Shown piece by piece: positions 51,908-59,209 of a stretch of 64,000 nt of DNA. Origin of the DNA: Larkinella insperata. Lineage in GTDB: Bacteria; Bacteroidota; Bacteroidia; Cytophagales; Spirosomataceae. Each line of letters starts with the position of its first letter. The stretch's first letter is position 1. The position numbers and the translations under genes are program-made. The notes under the pieces were generated by a model. It ran no database searches. It worked only from the letters and a program-made list of their open reading frames with translations, and had not been told where the DNA came from. The stretch is from assembly GCF_026248825.1 (NCBI RefSeq), contig NZ_CP110973.1, positions 2,809,001-2,873,000 on the forward strand, given 5' to 3'.

Positions 51908-51992
51908 GGCAAAATACCGGGCAAAAGAGACACCGGCAAGACCATAACAACGCGAGTTGCCAGGAAGTTTTGCCGGTGCCGGTAAATACGCG

Positions 51993-52472
51993 CTATTTGG
52001 CCGCCTGGCTCGCCAGGGTACTTAGGTTGGTCAGGGCCGTGACATGGATAATCTTCCACTTACCGCCGATTTTTTCAACCACCCGCGATTCTTTGGAGTC
52101 AGTTTTCCCGTGGCTGTCCAGCAGCGTCTGGTCGTACCATACAAACGCCATGTTACCGTTCTGATGAATCGTATAATTCGAATTCTTGACGGTGACATTG
52201 TCGGCCGGTCGCCCGCTTTTGAACTGACTCCTGAACTGCTTTTCCATATTATCCCACCCTTTGATCAGGGTAAAATCGCCACCGTACAGATTAGCCGCAA
52301 AGGAAATGTAAGGCGTATGTGCCCAGCAATCGGCCCATTTTGCCTTGTCGCGTTTAAAAAAACCCACCGTTTCGTTGTAGAGAAGAGCTTTGATGGCCGC
52401 TTGATCATCCTGCCCCCAGACGGGCAGCATTGGGCCAACCAGAACGACGCATAAAATAAGGAGCTTTTTCAT
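51993..52472 (-). CDS. NTF2-like (SnoaL/DUF4440-type) secreted protein
   Basis: A 159-residue exported protein from ATG 52472 with signal peptide MKKLLILCVVLVGPMLPVWG. The mature part has the NTF2-like cone fold pattern: DDQAAIKALLYNETVGFFKR on the first helix, DKAKWADCWAHTPYISFA, TLIKGWDNMEKQFRSQF, then the paired strands NYTIHQNGNMAFVWYDQTLL and VVEKIGGKWKIIHVTAL. The family covers ketosteroid-isomerase-like enzymes and non-enzymatic ligand binders; no catalytic Asp can be assigned. It is divergent from the methyltransferase gene. Confidence 0.88.
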   Translation of the reverse strand: MKKLLILCVVLVGPMLPVWGQDDQAAIKALLYNETVGFFKRDKAKWADCWAHTPYISFAANLYGGDFTLIKGWDNMEKQFRSQFKSGRPADNVTVKNSNYTIHQNGNMAFVWYDQTLLDSHGKTDSKESRVVEKIGGKWKIIHVTALTNLSTLASQAAK

Positions 52473-52592
52473 GATCGTATCAGGGAATGGTGTCAATGAA
52501 TTTACGCCGTTTTATGGTAATAATCAAACAATATATTGTATTTTATTTGTTCATATGTGAGGTATCGTCCGCAATGCATACATTGGATTCTT

Positions 52593-53405
52593 ATGTCGAA
52601 CGAAACTGCTAACCGCCGGGCTGCCATGCCCACCGTTGCCAATCCGATCCTGGAGCGCCGGACCGTTGAAAACAGCAACCGTAATTTGTTAAAACACCTG
52701 CAGCCCGGCCTTGCGGTGCTGGATGTGGGCTGCGGATCCGGAGCCATCACGCGCGGCATTGCCGAACGAGTAGGGCCGCAGGGCCGTGTCCTGGGAATCG
52801 ATCCGGGTGAAACGCTAATTGCTGACGCCCAACGGCATACTGCTGAGGTGCCGCAACTGGCGTTCCAACAGGCGGATCTGTTTAACTTCGAGACGGATGA
52901 GCGCTTCGATATGGTCACCTGCGCCCGCGTATTGCAGTGGCTGAACCGGCCGGAAGAAGCTCTGGTGCGCATGAAAAATCTGCTGAAACCCGGCGGTATT
53001 CTGGCCGTGCTGGATTACAATCACGAGCGAATCGAGTGGTCGCCCGAACCGCCCGCGGCCATGCAGACGTTCTATGCCGCTTTCCTGAAATGGCGCCAGG
53101 ATGCCGGTTTCAACAATGCCATTGCCGACCATCTGCGGGACCTTTTCGAGCGCAACGGGTTGGAGGAGGTAACGGTCGAAACGCAGTTTGAAATTAGCCG
53201 GAAAGAAGATGCCGGTTTTTCCGTTGCGAGCCGTATCTGGGCGGAGGTAGCCGAGATACGCGGACCGCAGTTGGTCAGAGACGGCTATATTTCGGAAGAA
53301 GAGCGCTTGCGGGCGATTGAGGAGTACGATCAGTGGATTGCCACCACCGGCGAATCGATGCAACTGTATTTGCTGGCGGTTGAAGGACGGATGAGCCAGC
53401 CGTGA
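52593..53405 (+). CDS. Class I SAM-dependent methyltransferase
   Basis: A cytosolic 270-residue methyltransferase from ATG 52593. The SAM-binding motif I is AVLDVGCGSGAITRGIAERV (residues 41-60), the acidic end of beta 2 is VLGIDPGETLIADAQ, and RFDMVTCARVLQWLNRPEEA forms motif post-II, with MKNLLKPGGILAVLDYNHER at motif III. It resembles UbiE/Tam-like small-molecule methyltransferases. Longer in-frame starts exist upstream to 52536 but overlap the promoter zone. The substrate is unknown. Confidence 0.93.
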   Translation: MSNETANRRAAMPTVANPILERRTVENSNRNLLKHLQPGLAVLDVGCGSGAITRGIAERVGPQGRVLGIDPGETLIADAQRHTAEVPQLAFQQADLFNFETDERFDMVTCARVLQWLNRPEEALVRMKNLLKPGGILAVLDYNHERIEWSPEPPAAMQTFYAAFLKWRQDAGFNNAIADHLRDLFERNGLEEVTVETQFEISRKEDAGFSVASRIWAEVAEIRGPQLVRDGYISEEERLRAIEEYDQWIATTGESMQLYLLAVEGRMSQP

Positions 53406-53415
53406 GAAAAATTGA

Positions 53416-53445
53416 GGGCCATTCCGTTTTTAGACGGAATGGCCC
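53416..53445. terminator. Bidirectional terminator, methyltransferase / FKBP
   Basis: GGCCATTCCGT (53417-53427) pairs perfectly with ACGGAATGGCC (53434-53444), extended by one more G-C pair, between convergent genes. T-runs are weak. Confidence 0.75.
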
Positions 53446-53455
53446 CGCAGATTTC

Positions 53456-54382
53456 TTATTTAACTGACTTCACGGTTATTTCGTAAGCCAGTGGCGTATA
53501 AGGCGCTACTACGTACGTACCCGACTGGTTGATACTGCCTTGTGAGCCATAACCGAGGGCGGAAGGAAACACCAGCCAGGCTTTGTCACCTACGCTCAGG
53601 GCTTCAACACCTTTGTCAAAACCGGTTATGTACTGACCGGAACCAAGTTTGAACGTGAGTGAGTCGCTTTTGCTGAAGGCGGTGGTCGCCCGGAACATAT
53701 TGGCGGTGAACGCAACGGTTACGGTCTTTCCGGCGGTGATTTTTTCGCCCGTTCCCTGCGTTGTTTTGTACACCCGAACTTTGTTCGTATCAGCCGGTAT
53801 ACCGGAAGCGACCAGGATCGGGTTAGACAGTTTTTTAATTCTCACGAAATCGTCGATCTGCTGCATTTCCGTCCGTGAACGTTTGAGCTGCACATCAAAA
53901 ATAATGGCGCTGTAGGCTGGCATCTTGCCATCCCGGGTGTCGTTGCCAAAACCAATGTTGGAAGGAATATACAACCGGCCTCTCTGTCCTTCTTTCATCA
54001 GCGACAAGCCTTCCTGCAGACCCGGAATCACCACACCAGACAAAAAGGGAATGTAAACCGATTTGGTCCGGTTGGCCGTGTCTACCACAACCGCCCGGCT
54101 GGTGTTACTCGGATCAATATACGATAAAACATAAGTAAATTCGAGCTCTTCACCCCCTTTGGTTTGCTTCGCGCCCGAATTAGCCGGGGTGATGATGTGG
54201 TATAAACCCGTTAGCGTTGACGTTACAGAATCTTGTAGTTTGTTGGCAAGAAGGTAATTTTTGATTTCCTGATCGTTGCGTTGGGCCTCAACGAGGCCGG
54301 CATTATCAAGGTTTTTCATGCAGGAGGCCATACCGACCCCAAGTAGTAAGGTAATGAGGATACTGAATTGTTTGGACTTCAT
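53456..54382 (-). CDS. FKBP-type peptidyl-prolyl isomerase lipoprotein with two domains
   Basis: A 308-residue lipoprotein (GVGMASC, Cys21) with two FKBP units. The first covers about residues 60-165 (VVIPGLQEGLSLMKEGQRGR, LYIPSNIGFGNDTRDG, SAIIFDVQLKR). The second covers about 190-308 (GTGEKITAGKTVTVAFTANM, YITGFDKGVEALSVGDKAWL, VFPSALGYGSQGSINQ, PLAYEITVKSV). Tandem FKBP lipoproteins are frequent in Bacteroidota and probably help fold exported proteins. Both domains keep the core aromatic and valine positions, although the first looks more divergent. A GTG two codons upstream is a less likely start. Confidence 0.93.
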   Translation of the reverse strand: MKSKQFSILITLLLGVGMASCMKNLDNAGLVEAQRNDQEIKNYLLANKLQDSVTSTLTGLYHIITPANSGAKQTKGGEELEFTYVLSYIDPSNTSRAVVVDTANRTKSVYIPFLSGVVIPGLQEGLSLMKEGQRGRLYIPSNIGFGNDTRDGKMPAYSAIIFDVQLKRSRTEMQQIDDFVRIKKLSNPILVASGIPADTNKVRVYKTTQGTGEKITAGKTVTVAFTANMFRATTAFSKSDSLTFKLGSGQYITGFDKGVEALSVGDKAWLVFPSALGYGSQGSINQSGTYVVAPYTPLAYEITVKSVK

Positions 54383-54469
54383 GCTCACGATAAAAAGAAT
54401 GAATTGATAAAGTAGTGACTACAGCCAAGGACCCCGGCGGTGGTTAAACCGTTGCAATCACCCAGAAAA

Positions 54470-55528
54470 TTACGGCACTAACCGGCCTTCTCCTTCCGGT
54501 AACGTCCAGAACCGCTCGGCAAGCTCGGGGCGGTTGCGGAGGGCTTTGCGGAGTTCATCCACGGGTTCGGTCTCGCCGTCGTCGGCCAGTGGAAAAGTGC
54601 CGTAATGAATCGCCACGCTCTGCTGCGAACGAACGTCCTCGTGAATCTGAACGGCTTCGGCGGGTGAGCAGTGGATGGGTGACATAAACCAGGTGGGCCG
54701 GAAGGCACCAATCGGAATCAGCGACAGGCGCATGGGGCCGTACTGCTCGCCGATTTTCTTGAAAAAGGTACCGTAGCCTGTATCGCCAACAAAATACAGC
54801 TTCCCGGCCACCCGGCTGTCGATCACAAAACCACACCAGAGCGTTGCGTCACGGTCGAACATGCCACGACCGGAGAAATGCTGCGCCGGAACGCAGTGGA
54901 TGGTTGTGCTGTCGTTGTAGACCTGCGAACCGTTCCAGTCCATCTCCGTGACGTTTTTGCAGCCCTGTTCTTCCAGAAACGCTTTAACCCCCAGCGGACA
55001 ATAAACGTTTGGCTGGTCGCGCTGGCAAATTTTCTGAACGGTTTTGATGTCGAGGTGATCCCAGTGGTTATGGCTGAGCAGCAAAATGTCAACTTTGGGG
55101 ACATCCTCAAACCGGATACCGGGCGGGCGGTGCCGCTCGGGGCCGATCCACTGGTAGGGGCTGGTGCGGTCGTACCAAACCGGGTCGGTTACCACGTTCA
55201 GGTTGTCAAACTGGAGCAATACCGTCGAGTGATTAACAAACGTAACCCGGACCTGCGATCCGGCCACGTGAGCCGGTGGGGGAGGGCCGGGCGGCACAAG
55301 GTGGAAAGGACCCCATTCTTTTTTGTCCCGGCTCGACAACATCCACTGGAGGGCTTCGGTAAAGCCCTTGGCCTCCGCGCCGTTGTAATTGTGAAACCGT
55401 TTGCCGTCGAAATGATCGCTCACTGGACCCTGGTAGCCCGGTGCCGAAATGAGATACCCGATGGTCAGAAGGACGACGACCGCAACGACAATGAAAAGCA
55501 GCAGACCCAGGAAAATCTTCGGATACAT
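54470..55528 (-). CDS. MBL-fold hydrolase, NAPE-PLD-like
   Basis: A metallo-beta-lactamase fold enzyme, 352 residues, anchored by an N-terminal membrane helix (about residues 5-28). The metal motif is LLLSHNHWDHLD (His153, His155, Asp157, His158), with later ligands in CVPAQHFSGRG and LYFVGDTGYGTFF and a final histidine in SVAIHYGTFPLA. The VTFVNHSTVLLQFDNLNVVT and DPVWYDRTSPYQWIGPERHR segments are characteristic of the N-acyl-phosphatidylethanolamine phospholipase D / RomA-like group. It may act on phospholipids at the membrane. The start of the fasciclin gene's transcript lies upstream on the same strand (11-bp gap), so the two may be co-transcribed. Confidence 0.93.
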   Translation of the reverse strand: MYPKIFLGLLLFIVVAVVVLLTIGYLISAPGYQGPVSDHFDGKRFHNYNGAEAKGFTEALQWMLSSRDKKEWGPFHLVPPGPPPPAHVAGSQVRVTFVNHSTVLLQFDNLNVVTDPVWYDRTSPYQWIGPERHRPPGIRFEDVPKVDILLLSHNHWDHLDIKTVQKICQRDQPNVYCPLGVKAFLEEQGCKNVTEMDWNGSQVYNDSTTIHCVPAQHFSGRGMFDRDATLWCGFVIDSRVAGKLYFVGDTGYGTFFKKIGEQYGPMRLSLIPIGAFRPTWFMSPIHCSPAEAVQIHEDVRSQQSVAIHYGTFPLADDGETEPVDELRKALRNRPELAERFWTLPEGEGRLVP

Positions 55529-55539
55529 AGCGGGCGTGC

Positions 55540-56526
55540 TTACAACAGTACCTTATCAATTTTGTGAATCACGCCGTTCGTTGCGGTCAGATTGGCCCGG
55601 GTAACGACCGCTGGCGAGGCAATGCCATTGCTTTTTACGGTCACAACCGTGCTGTCCGACCTGAGCGACAGCTTACCGGTGCTGTAGGCGGTCAATTCCC
55701 CCGTTTTGAGGTCGTTGGAGTAAAGCCGCCCCGGTACCACGTGGTTGGCCAGCAGCGTAGCCAGGGTGGTGAGCGGTACTTTGTTGATGGTGTCGGGGGT
55801 GCTGAGGTTCAGCGCCCGAAAAGCGTTGTTGGTGGGCGCAAAAGCCGTGTAGGCATCCGTACCCGTCAGCACGCCCGCCAGCGTTGGGTTTTCGGCGGCA
55901 ACCCGCAGGGCGGCCGTACCGAGCAGCGACAAACTGGTATCGGCCGCAACAACGCCCACCAGCGTACCACCACCGGTACCGGGCGGGGGCGGAGAGAGCA
56001 GGTGATCAATGATGTGGATAACTCCGTTGGCAACCTGAACATCGGGCGTAACTACCCTGGATCCGTTCACAAACAAACCGGCGGACCCGTTGGTGATGTA
56101 CAAAACCGTGGGTTGATTGTTCAGGGTCAGGGAAGTCTGAACGGGTTTATTGTTTTCCATCGGAAAGCCGGACGAAGCCACCGCGGCTTTCAGGACATGG
56201 TATTGCAGAATGGCGGTTAGCTGTTCCTGCGGCAGGTTGGCCAGCGCCGAGGCATCCGTGATGCCGGAAGCCTGAAAGGCCGCGTCGTTCGGAGCAAAAA
56301 ACGTCAGGTTTGGATTCTTGAACGCATCGAGCTGGCCCGCCTGCCGGATGGCCGCTTCCAGAATGGTAAAATCGTTGCTTTCAACAATGTAGTCGGCTAT
56401 CGTTTTGGGCTGAGCAGAAGCATTTTCGTCTTCGGGACCGCAACTGGTTGTAAACACGGAAATAAGGGCCAAAACCGCCAGTGTCAGGGTACGGACCTGG
56501 AAGGCAAAAAAGATCGGTTTTTTCAT
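55540..56526 (-). CDS. Fasciclin (FAS1) two-domain lipoprotein
   Basis: A 328-residue lipoprotein (SVFTTSC, Cys29) with two FAS1 adhesion-type domains. The first spans about 42-180 (TIADYIVESNDFTILEAAIR, LTFFAPNDAAFQASGI, QVANGVIHIIDHLL). The second spans about 190-328 (LLGTAALRVAAENPTLAGVL, YTAFAPTNNAFRAL, LTATNGVIHKIDKVLL), joined by a proline- and glycine-rich linker (SPPPPGTGGGT). Both keep the H1 and H2 fasciclin signatures. Roles in cell adhesion or surface binding are known for the family; the ligand here is unknown. It lies 11 bp upstream of the MBL hydrolase. Confidence 0.94.
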   Translation of the reverse strand: MKKPIFFAFQVRTLTLAVLALISVFTTSCGPEDENASAQPKTIADYIVESNDFTILEAAIRQAGQLDAFKNPNLTFFAPNDAAFQASGITDASALANLPQEQLTAILQYHVLKAAVASSGFPMENNKPVQTSLTLNNQPTVLYITNGSAGLFVNGSRVVTPDVQVANGVIHIIDHLLSPPPPGTGGGTLVGVVAADTSLSLLGTAALRVAAENPTLAGVLTGTDAYTAFAPTNNAFRALNLSTPDTINKVPLTTLATLLANHVVPGRLYSNDLKTGELTAYSTGKLSLRSDSTVVTVKSNGIASPAVVTRANLTATNGVIHKIDKVLL

Positions 56527-56707
56527 GTAAATGCTATCAATTATTGAAGATTAAGTGCCTGCTCCGGTCAGACGGACGTTTCGGCTTGTTATCTTTATGC
56601 CGTACTGCAAAACGAATCCGGTCCGGCGTTTATTAAACGAAAAAATCGGTTAAACGGCTTTGCAAAACTATCAAAACCTTTCTTAAACTTACTTGATTAC
56701 TAACCCC

Positions 56708-57310
56708 ATGAAACAAAAATTGCTGGTATTGGTTCTCCTGGCTTCGGTGGCCGTCGGCTTTATGGCCCCCACGAAAAAAGTCCGTCTGTTCAACGGCAAA
56801 GACCTGACAGGCTGGAAAGTTTACGGCACTGAAAAATGGTACGTCGACAACGGAGAGCTGGTTTGCGAAAGTGGCCCGGACAAAGGGTACGGTTATCTGG
56901 CAACTGAAAAGCATTACAAAAACTTTGACCTGTCCGTGGAGTTCAAGCAGGAAGCCAACGGCAACAGTGGCGTTTTTATCCGCTCAACGGTAGAAGGAAC
57001 GAAAGTAAGCGGCTGGCAGGTTGAAGTAGCCCCCCCCAACCACGATACCGGCGGTATTTATGAATCCTACGGCCGGGGCTGGCTGATCCAGATTCCGGAC
57101 GAAAAAGAGAACATCCTGAAACCCGGCGAGTGGAACAAACTGCGCATCCGGGCCGAAGGTGATCGGGTCCAAACCTGGCTCAACGGTCAGCAAATGGTGG
57201 ACCTGAAAGACGAGAAAATTGGCAAAGGCGAAGGCGGAGTCGCGCTGCAAATCCACGACGGAGGTGGCATCAAAGTTCGCTGGAAAAACCTGGAGCTGAA
57301 AACGCTGTAA
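56708..57310 (+). CDS. DUF1080 family secreted protein (3-keto-disaccharide hydrolase-like)
   Basis: A 200-residue exported protein from ATG 56708 with a signal segment MKQKLLVLVLLASVAVGFMA. The domain is a concanavalin-like jelly-roll of the DUF1080 family: VRLFNGKDLTGWKVYGTEKW, YLATEKHYKNFDLSVEFKQE, ANGNSGVFIRSTV, EWNKLRIRAEGDRVQTWLNG and ALQIHDGGGIKVRWKNLELK. Some relatives hydrolyse 3-keto-glycosides. As a single-domain protein it may be an enzyme or a binding module. It is divergent from the fasciclin gene and ends at a strong terminator. Confidence 0.93.
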   Translation: MKQKLLVLVLLASVAVGFMAPTKKVRLFNGKDLTGWKVYGTEKWYVDNGELVCESGPDKGYGYLATEKHYKNFDLSVEFKQEANGNSGVFIRSTVEGTKVSGWQVEVAPPNHDTGGIYESYGRGWLIQIPDEKENILKPGEWNKLRIRAEGDRVQTWLNGQQMVDLKDEKIGKGEGGVALQIHDGGGIKVRWKNLELKTL

Positions 57311-57331
57311 GGAAACTCTCTACAAATCCAT

Positions 57332-57372
57332 AAAACCACTGGTCGGCCCGAAAACCGACCAGTGGTTTTTTT
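57332..57372 (+). terminator. Terminator of the DUF1080 gene
   Basis: AAAACCACTGGTCGG (57332-57346) pairs perfectly with 57355-57369, loop of 8 nt, followed by a T-run ending at 57372. Confidence 0.93.
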
Positions 57373-57387
57373 ATACCCTTTACCCTC

Positions 57388-57514
57388 CCAAGCCCCGACA
57401 GAGCTTGATTGCAGATAACCCCGTACGCAGTGCGGGGCAGCCCGGGCCGGCGGTGGTATGAACCGTCAAGCAAGAGCGTATGAAAGCCCCAGGGCCAAGC
57501 CCTGTCGGGCTTGG
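57388..57514. repeat. Nested palindromic element
   Basis: CCAAGCCCCGACAGAGCTTG (57388-57407) recurs inverted, with one indel and one mismatch, at 57496-57514. The right copy is itself a hairpin (CCAAGCCC TGTC GGGCTTGG, 57495-57514), and CCCCG/CGGGG arms flank 57420-57440. It is the most structured non-coding stretch of its region. Confidence 0.6.
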
Positions 57515-57551
57515 AGATACTGAAAAGGCAATCCTGCGATCGTCTGAAAAC

Positions 57552-57583
57552 AAAAAAAGCACCAGGGATGCCCCAGTGCTTTT
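57552..57583 (-). terminator. Terminator of the third SusCD operon
   Basis: On the minus strand the stem GCACTGGGG...CCCTGGTGC (one bulge) is followed by seven T. It lies 46 bp after the SusD stop. Confidence 0.8.
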
Positions 57584-57628
57584 CCGCTATTCAATTGTCC
57601 CCGGAACACACCGGTATATCGTTAATTC

Positions 57629-59191
57629 TTATTTATCCCACCACACAACGCTGGAGAGTGTGTTGGTGCCTCCCTGGCGGGTGCGGGCTTCGATAAAGTT
57701 GTCGCGGTTATAAGTTTCTTCCGAATCCGGAATTACAAACCGGGTCGGGATCTTGCCGCCGGTCAGGTTACCCGGATAGTTGGTTGGCGTCAGCACCGGA
57801 TAACCCGTCCGGCGCCAGTTGGCGAAGATTTCGTATTCGTCTTCCAGGAACAGCGACACCCATTTCTGGGTACCGATCTGCTCAAGTTGCTCCGCTACAC
57901 TGCCCGTGGCTTTGTAGGGATTAGCCGCCAGATAGGCATTCATTCGGGCTTCGGAAATAACGCCCCCCGTTCCGAACAGCGACCATTGGCGCATACCGGC
58001 TTTGACGGCGTTGGCGTAGGCCGTGGCCGCGGTTGTTCCGCTGGCCCAGCCACGAACGGCGGCTTCGGCCAGCAACAGGTTCATTTCGGCATTGCCCAGA
58101 ACGATCAACGGTGCGCTGTACCGCAGCAGGGTGCTGGGGTTGGGTTCCGAAAACGAGTTGAAGTTGCCGGGCAGGCTGTTGTAGGCGGCATTGGGCATCC
58201 CCATCTGTAACGCCGTGGTCGTGTCAGCGGTATAGGTTCTGTTATCGGTGGTGGTCCAGACGATGGAGAACACATTTAAACGCGGATCTCTGGTCGCTTT
58301 CAGGTAGTCGATAAACGTTTTGGCGAACTTGCCACCTTCCACGTTGTCGCCACCGGGCGTGATGTAGTCCGTGCTCAGCAAACCGTTGGCGATGAAGTTC
58401 CGGCTGGCGGTCTGCGAACCATCGACGTAGGCAATGACGGCGCGATCAGCATCTTCAAGAATGACACCGCCCGCGATGGCCTTTTCGACCCAGGTTTTCG
58501 ACAGGGCGGGCTCCACCTGCGTTAGCCGCATACCCAACCGAAGCATCAGCGAGTAAGCAAACTTCTTCCATTTGGTAACGTCGCCACCGTACATCAGATC
58601 GGCGTTGCCGAAGGTTCCTTTGGTGGCATCGAAAGCCGCAATTGACTCCTCGAGTTCTTTCAACAGATCGGCGTAAATGGCCTGCTGCGTATCGTATTTG
58701 GGGCCGTAGTTTTTGTCGGAAAGCGCTTTTCCGGCGTCGAAATAAGGGATGTCACCGTACAGGTCGGTCAGGCGGTGGAAAATGTAGGCTTTCCAGATGC
58801 GGGCGGCTGACAGCTTATTTACGTCGGCCGGGTTGGTCGAAACCGCATCAATCACCTGGCGGATGGAAACAACCGCACCCTGCCCGGCCGCCGTTCCGGC
58901 GTAGGCACTCCAGCTACCCTGCGAATAGCCGAAGTTGAAGTATTTATCACCCGCTGCCGGAACCTCCTTGTAGGTCGCAAAGTGCTGCATGGATTGGCCG
59001 ATGGTCAGGTAGGCCGCTCCCGTAAAGTTGGTGCTCACGCCGTCCAGCAGCGCCCGGGTAAACAGGTATTCGGGGACAACCTGAGAGTATTTGTTCGGGT
59101 CAACGTTCATTTCCTCAAAGCCATTGTCGCACGAGGACAAGAGCAGGAACAACGGAGCCGCACAGAGTATTTTATGAAAGAAACGCTTCAT
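57629..59191 (-). CDS. SusD/RagB-like outer-membrane lipoprotein (SusD-like_2 type)
   Basis: The 520-residue binding lipoprotein of the third SusCD pair. The lipobox is FLLLSSC (Cys21), followed by acidic DNGFEEMN. It belongs to the divergent SusD branch with FEEMNVDPNKYSQVVPEYLF at the mature N-terminus, LSAARIWKAYIFHRLTDLYG, and a C-terminal QKWVSLFLEDEYEIFANWRR with LTGGKIPTRFVIPDSEETYN. This branch is often paired with SusC proteins transporting peptides or unusual glycans, so no sugar is assumed. It lies 18 bp downstream of SusC. Confidence 0.96.
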   Translation of the reverse strand: MKRFFHKILCAAPLFLLLSSCDNGFEEMNVDPNKYSQVVPEYLFTRALLDGVSTNFTGAAYLTIGQSMQHFATYKEVPAAGDKYFNFGYSQGSWSAYAGTAAGQGAVVSIRQVIDAVSTNPADVNKLSAARIWKAYIFHRLTDLYGDIPYFDAGKALSDKNYGPKYDTQQAIYADLLKELEESIAAFDATKGTFGNADLMYGGDVTKWKKFAYSLMLRLGMRLTQVEPALSKTWVEKAIAGGVILEDADRAVIAYVDGSQTASRNFIANGLLSTDYITPGGDNVEGGKFAKTFIDYLKATRDPRLNVFSIVWTTTDNRTYTADTTTALQMGMPNAAYNSLPGNFNSFSEPNPSTLLRYSAPLIVLGNAEMNLLLAEAAVRGWASGTTAATAYANAVKAGMRQWSLFGTGGVISEARMNAYLAANPYKATGSVAEQLEQIGTQKWVSLFLEDEYEIFANWRRTGYPVLTPTNYPGNLTGGKIPTRFVIPDSEETYNRDNFIEARTRQGGTNTLSSVVWWDK

Positions 59192-59209
59192 CGTCAGAAT
59201 GTTAGTAAA

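Larger units (their letters stand above)
57311..57628. other. Gene-free, palindrome-rich stretch between DUF1080 and susD
   Basis: 318 bp without a convincing gene. It holds the terminator of the DUF1080 gene, an inverted-repeat structure at 57388-57514 and the terminator of the minus-strand SusCD operon. Short open frames here read through these structures and are not supported. Confidence 0.7.

Noticed and set aside
51931..51978. A 9-bp stem upstream of thioredoxin
   Set aside because: Large loop, no T-run and no clear position relative to a transcript end.
57480..57713. Short plus-strand frames near 57.5 kb
   Set aside because: They run through a palindrome and a terminator and into the end of susD.
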